From assembly GCA_958296045.1 (NCBI GenBank), contig CATQHT010000003.1:2502501-2566500 (forward strand): a DNA stretch of 64,000 nt, written 5' to 3'. This document shows, piece by piece, positions 9,259-18,285 of the stretch. Under the pieces are notes generated by a model that was not told where the DNA came from, ran no database searches, and saw nothing but the letters and a program-made list of their open reading frames with translations. A program made the position numbers and the translations under genes. The DNA is from Rhodothermales bacterium. GTDB lineage: Bacteria; Bacteroidota; Rhodothermia; Rhodothermales; Bin80. How positions within the stretch are numbered: position 1 is the first letter of the stretch; every line of letters begins with the position of its first letter.

Positions 9259-12200
9259 GAGTCTGCCTCCCCGGAGAGCACTCTCCACAAACGCTTGTAT
9301 CCGCCCCCCGAAAGAGCGGAGCGTTCCGGGCGGGCACGGCGCCATTCGCCATCGCTGAGGCTCTTCAGGAACTCGCGCGCCTGGAGAACGGAGTACCGGC
9401 CATCGTCTTCGCCGACTGTCTCGCGGTACAGCTTACCAAGATTCTCTGCGACGCTGCGAGGCGCGGCGTTCATACGCATCAGAACGGCATCTTCTGTCCG
9501 AACGCCGTGGTAGATCATCGCCGGAAGCGCATTGATGCTGCGGTGCTCGGCTTCGGACAGGCTCTCGACGTCGAGACCGGAAACGCGGCTTAACGCGGCA
9601 ATGCCCCAAGTCCCGCTGTTGGAGATTGTCCGGTAGATCGCCCGGCAGGCATTCGTAATTGCTCGCGTTCCATCGTCGTCGTCTGTTTCACGGCTGAAGT
9701 ACTTCTGGGCGATGACGTCAATAGGCTTGCCGTTCACCCAGTCGCGCGTGATTTCGGAAATTCGCATGTGGCCGTGACCTTCGCCGCGGATCTCATCTAG
9801 TTGCCGCTTCAGCTGCGGTACGCTCAACATCACTCCGTACAGGTCGGCGATCCTGCCGCCTTCGCCGAAAAGGCTCTCGGGAGCCCAATCCGAGGGCGTG
9901 AGCTTGTTCTCTAGCGTACGCAGTTGGATCATTGCTCCTGCTACGCCTTCTGGGGAAAAGCCCGTCGAGTCCGCAAGTTCGGCAACGCCGCTGGGCATGT
10001 TGGCGAGCTTGCGGGCGTAGGCGCGCGTCGCTTCCAGCAAGGCGTCGGCCTTCTGCCGTTGCGCAGGATCGTTTCGCAGCGATGTGTATCCGAAGGTCTG
10101 CCGAAGAAGTTGTTCTGAATCCGATAGCACGGCGTCCAGGTTCTTCTTCTCCGCCCACAGATGGGCGACATAGCAGCGGAAGTCCTCCCATTGCTCCTGG
10201 CAAAGCACGTCGGATAGGCTCCCTAATTGGCCTTGCGCGGCAAGCTCGTTCAATTGCGACACCAGTCGGGAGACCAGTGCACCCGTGCTGCGGCTAACGA
10301 ACTCGATGACGGATGCCGGGTCAGAGCCTGCCGCAAGGCCGATTACACCGACGCTGTCATGGCCAATCCGTCCCGCGCGGCTGGCAAGATTCCAGAATTC
10401 GCGCGATGACATCGCCTGTCCAAAGGGATACTTGTGGGTTTGCAAAAACACAGAGGAAACCGGAAAGTTGATACCCTGCGCGATCGTGGTGGTCGCACAT
10501 AGGATCTTCAGGGTTCCTGTCTCGGCGAGCCATTCCATCAGGGCTCGTGCATCGTCGGATAGGCCAGCATGATGGACTCCGACCCCCTTCTCCAAAGTCG
10601 CGACAAGCTGGAAGGTCGAGCCCACCTCGGTGCGCAGAAAGTCCTGAACAAGCTGGATACGCCGGGGCACCGGATCGAGATCTGGGAGGCTTTGCGCGGC
10701 CTTTGCCGCCATACTCCACACAGTCCGAATGTTGTTTGCGATAGCGATGCTCGGGCCACGAGCAGACATGACCGTCGCCATCGCTGCCGTCTGAAGTCCC
10801 AAGCCTTTTTGTCTGCCTTTGGTTATGACTTGGCTCCTAGGAACATTGACGGGCCTCACCCCGCCAACGCGATGACTGCCACCAAGCGCCATTACCTTCG
10901 GAGTTGTCGTCAAGGTCTCGAAACGAAGATGCCACCCAGCGCGCGTGCTGTCGTCTGGAGCAGCGCCATAGAGGCCGATTATTCGTTCGTTGGGCTTCCA
11001 AGGCACGGTGCCGAGGCTGATGGCTTGGCCCGCAATGACATCTTGGGCCAACCACCGTGCGACCGATTCGGCTCCTTCGACAAAGGGCATGAGAAGCAGG
11101 AAGTTCGCCAACGGACAATCCATCTTCACCGTGGCAAGCAATAACTCGATGCGTAGTCCCCGGCCTTTCGTTTCGATGTTATGGGCCTCGTCCATGACCA
11201 TGAGGGCCAGCGGGCGCTCCCCGACCTTCTTGTTGCGGATCACAAGGGCCAGCTTCTCGGGCGTGACGACGAGAATGTCGAAGGGCCGCTGCGTTTCCGT
11301 CAGCAACTCGTCCTCAAAGGCATCCACTTCGACCGCCGATGTCAGTTGTTCGACCCTTAGCCCAATGGGATCGAAATCCGCTCTCAGCCCACGGGTGATC
11401 TGGGCGCAAAGGGCCCTCGTTGGCGCCACATAGGCAACCCAACCGTCATCGGCATCGAATTGGTTTAGCGCCTGCAGGATACGGAATTGGGCGAGCAGCG
11501 TTTTGCCGCCCGAGGTCGGCAAGTCGATCACGATCGCGGTCTTAGCTTGGTCAAGGAGTCCCTGTTCCAAGAGCGCCGCGCGCTGGGGCGGCAGAAGTTC
11601 GAACATCGCCCGATGTTTGCGACGCGTGAGGGAGCGGACAAAGCCCGATGTCCGTGAACTGACAGCGCGCGTTGCCCACCACAGCGAATTGGTGACCATT
11701 ATCCGGGCGGCCGCATGCATCCAGCGGAGGATCAACTCGTGCTGCGCGTCGCCTGAGGCCGTCGCCGCTCGGATGGCGCTGTCAAAGTGCTTGTTAAGTG
11801 ATCCAAACGGGTTGGGCGGCTGTCCTTGCAGCATGTACTGGGCCACGATCTCCGTAGCTCTTGCCCAGTGATAGAGTGCCGCGAGGCGCAGGGCGATCGC
11901 CCTGTCCTCCGCGGACGAGCCGTTTTGGAGACGACCTTCCTCAAAGAGTTTTTGATCCTCGCGGAGTCCCGCGATGATCTCTCTGATCCGGTCAAGATCG
12001 TCCCAGCCGTGCTTGCGAAACAACCGGACCCAGCAGTGAAAAAGCCGATACAGCAGCCGACGGTCCCATGCTGTTCCGGCGACGCTCGGAGGCTGGAGGG
12101 CCTCTTCATTCTCCTGGTACCAGCGGCGAAGGTCGGACCATCGATCTCCGCAGTAGGCGACGGCGGAAAGCTGCAACACAAAGAAAAGACGATCATGCGT

Positions 12201-12530
12201 CCTAGCCGGAAGCGGCATTAAGCGGTGGATGTCGAACACGCGGAACGATGCGGCGGTCGCTTGATCCCGCAGTTCCATGTTCCCTCCGAAAGGCCGACTC
12301 AGTTCCTCCAGCCCTTCGATCGCAGCCACCTCGAATGCGAGCGCGGCCCGTTCAAGTAAGGCATCGTGGTCCTTGCTCCAAGAGAACGAGAAGGCGATCT
12401 GTCCGCCAACAGCCTGGTTAGCGAGACGTTCGCTCACCAGCCTTTCAGCACGCTCCAGATTAGCTGTGCCAATCGCAGTCACGGCCCAATGACTGTGAAG
12501 CGCGTCGAGGGCCTGCTTGGACAGACTCAT
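9255..12530 (-). CDS. Ski2-like DEAH helicase, Hachiman HamB-like
   Basis: A 1091-residue helicase. A roughly 330-residue helical N-terminal part precedes RecA domain 1 with Walker A LPTSGGKT (337-344), VAPTRALCAQ (motif Ia), VVTPEKLAL and DEAH (447-450). RecA domain 2 carries GVGVHHAGLS, CATTTIAQGINFP and FWNLASRAGRIG, the Ski2/Hel308 signature. In Hachiman defence, HamB is such a helicase that senses DNA and releases the HamA nuclease. The gene overlaps the nuclease gene upstream by ATGA and lies inside a type I RM operon. The frame is complete. The Hachiman label is inferred from size, helicase class and the nuclease partner. Confidence 0.75.
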   Translation of the reverse strand: MSLSKQALDALHSHWAVTAIGTANLERAERLVSERLANQAVGGQIAFSFSWSKDHDALLERAALAFEVAAIEGLEELSRPFGGNMELRDQATAASFRVFDIHRLMPLPARTHDRLFFVLQLSAVAYCGDRWSDLRRWYQENEEALQPPSVAGTAWDRRLLYRLFHCWVRLFRKHGWDDLDRIREIIAGLREDQKLFEEGRLQNGSSAEDRAIALRLAALYHWARATEIVAQYMLQGQPPNPFGSLNKHFDSAIRAATASGDAQHELILRWMHAAARIMVTNSLWWATRAVSSRTSGFVRSLTRRKHRAMFELLPPQRAALLEQGLLDQAKTAIVIDLPTSGGKTLLAQFRILQALNQFDADDGWVAYVAPTRALCAQITRGLRADFDPIGLRVEQLTSAVEVDAFEDELLTETQRPFDILVVTPEKLALVIRNKKVGERPLALMVMDEAHNIETKGRGLRIELLLATVKMDCPLANFLLLMPFVEGAESVARWLAQDVIAGQAISLGTVPWKPNERIIGLYGAAPDDSTRAGWHLRFETLTTTPKVMALGGSHRVGGVRPVNVPRSQVITKGRQKGLGLQTAAMATVMSARGPSIAIANNIRTVWSMAAKAAQSLPDLDPVPRRIQLVQDFLRTEVGSTFQLVATLEKGVGVHHAGLSDDARALMEWLAETGTLKILCATTTIAQGINFPVSSVFLQTHKYPFGQAMSSREFWNLASRAGRIGHDSVGVIGLAAGSDPASVIEFVSRSTGALVSRLVSQLNELAAQGQLGSLSDVLCQEQWEDFRCYVAHLWAEKKNLDAVLSDSEQLLRQTFGYTSLRNDPAQRQKADALLEATRAYARKLANMPSGVAELADSTGFSPEGVAGAMIQLRTLENKLTPSDWAPESLFGEGGRIADLYGVMLSVPQLKRQLDEIRGEGHGHMRISEITRDWVNGKPIDVIAQKYFSRETDDDDGTRAITNACRAIYRTISNSGTWGIAALSRVSGLDVESLSEAEHRSINALPAMIYHGVRTEDAVLMRMNAAPRSVAENLGKLYRETVGEDDGRYSVLQAREFLKSLSDGEWRRARPERSALSGGGYKRLWRVLSGEADS

Positions 12531-13324
12531 GACAGGTCTCTTCCCCTGGCCGCGACGGCAACTGCGCCGATCTCTTCAAGGCAGCTGACCGGTAGGTACA
12601 ACGCTAGTAGCTCGATCCTCGTACCATTGGGGCAGCCTTGGCCAAGACGTTCTACCCGCACTCTCACGTCGTTCTCGTGCGGCGAGACGTCTCGGACAAA
12701 GAAGCCGAACAGTCGCACATCGGATTTGTTGGCCAAGTAGCGTTTCCCCGCCCGTTGAAAGCGCTCCATCCAAGCGGCGCCCTTGGTGCGATGGCCAAGG
12801 TACTTGAAGAGGTCGTCCCGTATGGAGGTGCTGTCGCGAAGGTCTTCAAGCTGCTTCTGCAGACCCGTATGACCATACATCGCTCCCGGCGGGTGTCTGG
12901 CGTCTGTGGATGTCTTCACTTCGCCGAAAGCCAGGCAATCGCCCTGCTGATCGGCGTGCAGGCTGACTAGGTCAGCTCCGGGAAGGCTGGAACCGCGCTT
13001 TCGCTCGTCACGCCCGTCGGGCCACGGGAAGCAGCAGCCGCGATGATGGGTCAACCAGGTCTCGGCAATTGCCTCCCCCACCCGCTAGTCCTCGATATCT
13101 CCCGGATCGGCAAGGACGCGGCGCAGGCCGTCCTGCACGAACGCGGTCTCGACAATTCCGCGCAGTATCTCTTCGATGTCAGCCTTACCTTCGTCGTCGA
13201 ACAACACGGCGGTCACTGGGCCATCCAAAGCCGCGTCGAGTTCCTCGCTGGACCACTTGAGGCCAAGCCCCGTGCAGGGCGGATCGCCTAACGAGTAAAC
13301 GGCTCTTCCGTGTGCTACTGTCAC
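12527..13324 (-). pseudogene. Hachiman HamA-like nuclease gene with in-frame amber codon
   Basis: One frame of about 265 codons runs from GTG 13324 (GTGA overlap with the hsdS stop) to 12527, interrupted by a single TAG at 13085-13087. The first part (79 codons) ends LADPGDIED; the second resumes as RVGEAIAETWLTHH and contains GADLVSL...FGEVKTS, the D...ExK pattern of a PD-(D/E)xK nuclease. Together they make a protein of HamA size. The amber could come from a TGG Trp codon by one change. A GTG at 13081 could restart translation of the 184-residue nuclease part, so residual function is possible. HamA identity is inference from motif, size and the adjacent helicase. Confidence 0.6.
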
Positions 13325-14982
13325 GCTACCGCCTCCACTTTCGAGGCTTCGCGGGCGCGTATTTCGCCGGAAATGAGCTTGGGGAGAAGGGCGTCGCGCA
13401 GTGCGGCGAGGGTGCGAGATTCGTGGATGTTTCCGACGATCTGAAGTAACATCGGTGAAACGATCCGCTGGAACTTGGTAGCAATGGCATCGGTGGGCCG
13501 ACACAGCTCGTACCTGCTCATGGCCTTCCAACTCGTCCGAGGCATCTTCGTGCCCGTCGCAGTCTGACTGGTGTGGGCAACGAACGCTGCCGACGAGACG
13601 CAGGCCAGGACGAGGGCGGACCACTTCGGCTGCCGTGCACCGAGTACAACGATATCAGTGGAGCACAGGCCATCCTCTGGCGCGATGCCCACCATGTGGA
13701 AGTAGGGCCTGAGCTTCCCGAACTGGATATCTCCGGCCTTGAGGACAGACTTCCTGCTGGAAACGCTCCCGGTCGCGCCCCAGTTTGGCAGGGCGATTGA
13801 TCCACGGGGCATGTCTGCCAACCCGATGTAGGGCGTACTGCTGGCCTCACTCACCGGATCAACTCCCTTCCGGCGCAAGGCCGCTATGTCGCCGAGAGTC
13901 ACTACCTTCCACCCCTCTGGCATCTCCCCCATCTCAGAATCCGCCATCCGATCGGGGAAATGGTCGGCAACGCCTAGCGGCAATCCGGGGTCGCGGCCCT
14001 CCATCTTGGCCCGAACCGGATCGAAATCGACGAACCAGGACTTGAACAGCGCCCGCGCCATCGCCTCCAGCGTCTCGTTCATTCGGCGGTTCAACTCGAT
14101 CTTGTCGTCCAACGTGCCGAGGATGTGGGCGATGGCGCGTTGCTCGTCGGTTGGCGGAAGATCAAGTCGGATGTCTTTGAGTGAAGACCCCGAGAGTTCC
14201 CGAAATGTCGACCCCGATGCGTGACGTTCGAGCTCCTCGGTGTTCACCTTGAGCCAGTAATAGAGAAACTCAGGAAGTATGCCGTCGCGGACCACCAAGC
14301 TGCGGAATCCTTGGTTGGATGCGATTGGGTTCTTCGCGAGCGCTACATATCCGATCGGCGCACGAGTCGAGAGCAGGACGGTCCCTACAGGAAGCAACTT
14401 TGCCGACGAACCGTCGAGACCTCGTCTTGAGAGGTTACGTTCGCCGTGCCCAATGTAGCGGTCGTGCGTGCCCGAGAGATCGCGCGGCGTCAACCACGGG
14501 ATGCTTCCGCCGAAGTTCTTGGCGTTCTTGGTAGAAGGCGTGCCACCTCCGACAATGTCGGCGATTTCACCGATGGCAACTTCACGCCAAGCACACGAAG
14601 GGGGAGCCGCTGCCACTCTTGTCGCCGCTGCCACCCTCACTCGCCCGGCCATCGCGGGAGTCGTGGTCGGAACCTGAACGGACACCGCACTTCGCCGAAT
14701 GATGGCACGGAACGCTTCGTCGATTCTCGCCCAGTCCACGACATCGACCTTGAACGGCAGATCGGAATCTCCCAGCGCCTCGTCCAAGGCGGAGACTGTG
14801 CGCAGCGAGAGAGGCTCCTCACCCATGACCGCCAGATCGAGGTCGGAGTAATCCTTCGCGGTCCAGGTCGCCCGCGATCCGAAGGCTAGAACCTCGCGAT
14901 CCGCTACATGGCGCTGGAGAGCACGTCGGACGATAGCCCAATGATCGGGTCGGAGGTCGACGTTGGGTACGGAGGTCCTCAT
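13321..14982 (-). CDS. hsdS: Nucleotidyltransferase fused to type I specificity subunit HsdS
   Basis: The 553-residue product has an MNT-type nucleotidyltransferase domain at residues 1-100 (FGSRATWTAKDYSDLDLAV: GS at 35-36, metal Asp at 47 and 49, third Asp near 80-83), a 30-residue Ala/Arg-rich linker, and a full HsdS: target-recognition domain 1 (about 131-300), conserved coiled spacer (DEQRAIAHILGTLDDKIELN, then FKSWFVDFDPVRAK), target-recognition domain 2, and a terminal repeat ending LPKLISGEIR. HsdS guides HsdM and HsdR to the DNA target. ATG 14982 is chosen because it lies 5 bp after the stop of its predicted partner; the frame also extends upstream with non-conserved sequence. Confidence 0.85.
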   Translation of the reverse strand: MRTSVPNVDLRPDHWAIVRRALQRHVADREVLAFGSRATWTAKDYSDLDLAVMGEEPLSLRTVSALDEALGDSDLPFKVDVVDWARIDEAFRAIIRRSAVSVQVPTTTPAMAGRVRVAAATRVAAAPPSCAWREVAIGEIADIVGGGTPSTKNAKNFGGSIPWLTPRDLSGTHDRYIGHGERNLSRRGLDGSSAKLLPVGTVLLSTRAPIGYVALAKNPIASNQGFRSLVVRDGILPEFLYYWLKVNTEELERHASGSTFRELSGSSLKDIRLDLPPTDEQRAIAHILGTLDDKIELNRRMNETLEAMARALFKSWFVDFDPVRAKMEGRDPGLPLGVADHFPDRMADSEMGEMPEGWKVVTLGDIAALRRKGVDPVSEASSTPYIGLADMPRGSIALPNWGATGSVSSRKSVLKAGDIQFGKLRPYFHMVGIAPEDGLCSTDIVVLGARQPKWSALVLACVSSAAFVAHTSQTATGTKMPRTSWKAMSRYELCRPTDAIATKFQRIVSPMLLQIVGNIHESRTLAALRDALLPKLISGEIRAREASKVEAVA

Positions 14983-14987
14983 TCCAG

Positions 14988-15389
14988 CTAGTCCCGTAGC
15001 CGGTCCCGAAGATAGGCTACCTCTTCGAGGAATCCTGGAATGGCCGCAACCACGGTCACCGCAATAGGCTCGCTGTAGGTGTGGCTCGTCATGCCGCGCA
15101 TCTTCCGGTAGTCGCGCCACTCGGGCCATGCCCCGAGCAAAAGCCCCTGCTCGTTCGCCGTGCGGATCTGATCTTGGAAGGTCATGTGATCCAACAGTGC
15201 CGGGTTGGCCGCGGTGTATTCCAAGTAGCGTTTCAGGGTCTTGCAGCCGAATTCGTAGGTGAATGCGAAGCGCCGAATCAGGCCGTCTCGAATCTGAAGG
15301 TCGCTCGTGTCCTTCCGGTACCGCTCCAGTCCCTCCTCCAACCGTTGGATCGCCCGCTCAAGTGGGGTGATGTCTGGAATATCGTACAT
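14988..15389 (-). CDS. Nucleotidyltransferase substrate-binding (HI0074/HEPN-like) protein
   Basis: A 133-residue all-helical protein: an N-terminal helix (LERAIQRLEEGLERYRKD), then IRDGLIRRFAFTYEFGCKTL and a C-terminal region with MTSHTYSEP, as in the NTase_sub_bind family that pairs with MNT nucleotidyltransferases. The RxxxxH-like part (RKMRGMTSH) fits HEPN proteins, which in other pairs act as RNase toxins neutralised by AMPylation. Here the partner NTase is fused to HsdS directly downstream (5 bp). ATG 15389 lies 7 bp after the hsdM stop; upstream in-frame sequence is only the hsdM shadow. Confidence 0.82.
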   Translation of the reverse strand: MYDIPDITPLERAIQRLEEGLERYRKDTSDLQIRDGLIRRFAFTYEFGCKTLKRYLEYTAANPALLDHMTFQDQIRTANEQGLLLGAWPEWRDYRKMRGMTSHTYSEPIAVTVVAAIPGFLEEVAYLRDRLRD

Positions 15390-15396
15390 AGGGCCG

Positions 15397-16948
15397 TTAC
15401 CGTCCCCCGAACCCCAGCGCATGCAGGTTCTCCGTGATTGCAGCATCGAGCCGAGCGCCCTCGGCCTGCTGCTCGCGAAGTTCAGCCACCAACCGCTCCA
15501 TCTTCTCCCCAAATGGCTCGCCATCGTCCGCCTGAGGCTCCACACCGACGTACCGGCCCGGCGTAAGGACATGGCCGTACTTCCTTACCTCGCCCAGCGG
15601 CACGCTCTTACAATAGCCGCGTACATCCGAGTAGCCGTCGTCGTGCGTCCTCCACGCGTGATAGGTGTCCGCGATCCGGGTGACCTCCTCGCCGGTCAGT
15701 TCGCGGTGCGTCCGATCCACCATCCGGCCGAGCTTCCTCGCGTCGACGAAGAGAACCTCTCCACGCCGTCGCCCGCGCGCCAGGAACCACAGACAGGCCG
15801 GGATCTGGGTCGAGTAGAAGAGCTGGCCCGGTAGCGCAACCATGCAGTCCACGAGGCCAGCCTCGACCAGGTGCTTCTGGATCTCTCCCTCGCCGGACTG
15901 GCTCGAGGACATCGACCCATTGGCCAAAACGAACCCCGCAATGCCCCTCGGCGCAAGGTGGTGGACCATGTGCTGCACCCATGCGAAGTTCGCGTTGCCG
16001 TTCGGCGGGACGCCGTAGCGCCAGCGCTTGTCCCCGGCCAGCCGCTCGCCGCCCCAGTCCGAGACGTTGAACGGGGGATTGGCGAGGATGAAGTCCGCCT
16101 TCAGATCTGGATAGCGGTCGTTGTGGAAGGTGTCGCCGTGGGCGATCTGCCCGCCGATCCCCCGGATAGCTAAGTTCATCTTGGCGAGCCGCCACGTCGT
16201 GTAGTTCGACTCTTGCCCGTAGATCGAGATGTCGCCCCGCGCCCTGCCGCCGTTGGCGTTGCCCGTGGCGTGGGCACGGATGAACTCGACCGACTGCACA
16301 AACATGCCCGAAGAGCCGCAGCAGGGATCGTAGACCCGTCCCCGGTAGGGTTCCAGCATCTCGACGAGCAGCCTGACGACGCAGCGGGGGGTGTAGAACT
16401 CGCCGCCCCTCTTCCCCTCGCCGCTCGCGAACTGCGAGAGGAAGTACTCGTAGACACGCCCGAGCACATCCTTGGAGCGGGCCTCGGCGTCCCCAACACG
16501 GACGTTGCCCACCATGTCGATCAACTGACCCAAGCGCTGCTTGTCCAGTGCAGGACGCGCGTAGTCCTTGGGAAGCACCTCCTTGAGTGCCGGGTTGTCG
16601 CGCTCGATGGCCGCCATGGCCCGATCGACGGTCTGGCCGATGGTCGGCTGCCGCGCCTCGGCCTTCAGGCGCGCCCAGCGCGCCTCCAGGGGCACCCAGA
16701 AGATGTTCTCCGCGGTGTACTCGTCTCGGTCCTCGGCGGCCTCTTCTCCCCACTTGGCGAGCACCGCCGCGCGGCGCTCCTCGAATGCATCCGAGATGTA
16801 CTTCAGGAAGATAAGCCCAAGCATGACATGCTTGTACTCGGCGGCGTCCATCGAACCACGGAAGCGTGTCGGCCATGGCCCACAACTCGGCCTCGTAGCC
16901 GGTCGTGGCACCGCTGTCGGTCTGTTTGCCAGACGTCTCCACTCGCAC
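15397..16948 (-). pseudogene. hsdM: Type I DNA methyltransferase HsdM with N-terminal frameshift
   Basis: HsdM is the SAM-dependent methylating subunit. The main frame carries [20 protein letters not shown], motif [11 protein letters not shown], motif [12 protein letters not shown] and a normal C-terminus. The conserved start of the protein ([15 protein letters not shown]) is in another frame, from GTG 16948; the frames join at about 16857-16866, where one extra base separates ADTL from RGSMDAAEY. An internal ATG (MDAAEYKH) could give a protein missing about 30 residues. The frameshift may be real or an assembly error; raw reads over this spot would decide. Confidence 0.8.
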
Positions 16949-17139
16949 GGTTCCGTTCCAGATCGCTCCGGTCGCTTCCGAAGCCTTTGCCCAAAATACG
17001 GCATGTGTCGCCGATCAAAACACCTCGCCGGGCCAGGGTGGCGCGCTGCGAGCAGACAGTTGGCCGCCACCGGGTCCGGGCCACCGACCGTGCGGGGCTC
17101 CCGATTCGGTAGTCCCCTGGGAAAAAGCGCGCTTATGCC

Positions 17140-17409
17140 CAGACAGTGCTGAGACGCAACCGCCCGGCTTCCTGACCACGTTAACGCACCTCCCCAAGGG
17201 CGACCAACCAGAGCCCAGCGCTAAGCTACGCCCGCGCGACATTAAGTCGCCCCGCTGAGCGGCAAAAAAAGACACCCTGAGCGCACCGCAAACCCGCGCA
17301 ATCGCCCTCTCGCCCCACGACCAGGCCCTATCAACGGGTCATACCCCTGCCTCCCAGGCATTCCCCTTTAACGGCCGCCCACGACCTCCCGCTGGTGAAT
17401 AATATGGGT
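17140..17409 (-). mobile_element. Solo 3'-end fragment of an IS1380-type element
   Basis: About 270 bp nearly identical to the 3' noncoding ends of the IS1380 copies at 26351-26620 and 48190-48470, and to the fragment at 51526-51897. Its outer end reads (reverse strand) CCCATATTATTCACC, matching the terminal inverted repeat seen elsewhere. No transposase remains. It lies upstream of hsdM, so it may have displaced that operon's promoter. Confidence 0.75.
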
Positions 17410-17550
17410 CTAGGGGCCCGCGCCGTAGGAATGATCACATTTGCTTCCGTGGGCCGGATTGCTGGTCAGCCGTACAGCCCAAGGCAAATGGTGTCCGTTG
17501 GCAGCCACTTCTTGTCTTGGAGCAGCCCTATTCACCTGATTTTGTTGCCT

Positions 17551-18256
17551 TTACGTCACATTTGCCACCTGCATTGCAAATAGCCTTCTCAAATTGAGAC
17601 TTAAGCACACTAGGTCCCACTCGCCAGCAACCTTTTTCAGTCCCCGAACGCTGAATTGTCGAAAGCCGAGGACAGACTTTATCCAACCGTTGGGTGCCTC
17701 CGAGAGCCACTTGTGCTCGCGGTAGACCGCGCGTCCCTCCTTCGTACGCAGCTTGTCCCACATGCGGGCCGTAGCGGGCCGTGTCTCTGGATTGATGGAT
17801 ACCACTTCCCGCTTTCCCGACCGACGGCGATATAGCCATCTATGCCGCGGGCGTTCAACGCGGTGATATTGGCCTTGCTGCAATAGCCTGCGTCCGCTAT
17901 CACAATAGCTAGCTGCTGATCATAGGTATCTTGGGTGGCCGATACCATCGGCAAAAGCTGATCTTGGTCTGTAGCTTGGTTAGTCACGCGTGTTTCCACG
18001 ATAAACTGGTTGCGCCCGTCCACTACCGTTTGTGCATTGTAACTTTGCTGGAAGCCATCCTGGCTCGTCAGCATGATGCGGCTTTCGGGATCGGTAAAAT
18101 TGCTTTGTGCCTTGGCTTCGGGTTCCCCGAACGGACGCTTGTACGCTGGTCTCCCTTTCGGATTGCGCTTCTGACCCGGCTTGCGCCCCTTAGCCTCATC
18201 CCTCTCCCGCTGTCTGGCCTTCAAGTTGGACTTGGCCTTTCGGATGTTGGTAAGCT
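17551..18256 (-). pseudogene. IS1182-family transposase, 5'-truncated and frameshifted
   Basis: Reading leftward from 18256, the frame gives SNFTDPESRIMLTSQDGFQQ and SYNAQTVVDG, typical of IS1182-type DDE transposases, then VIADAGYCSKANI. At about 17820 the frame shifts and continues with WIKSVLGFRQFSVRGLKKV and WDLVCLSLNLRRL, the C-terminus of the family. The N-terminal part is cut off exactly where the terminal repeat of the neighbouring DUF4338-IS4 element begins (18257). Confidence 0.85.
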
Positions 18257-18285
18257 CTGCCCTTTACCCATATCGCGACCTAGTC

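Noticed and set aside
15608..16948. A 446-residue minus-strand ORF over hsdM
   Set aside because: Only its first ~30 codons are the real HsdM start; the rest is an out-of-frame shadow of hsdM.
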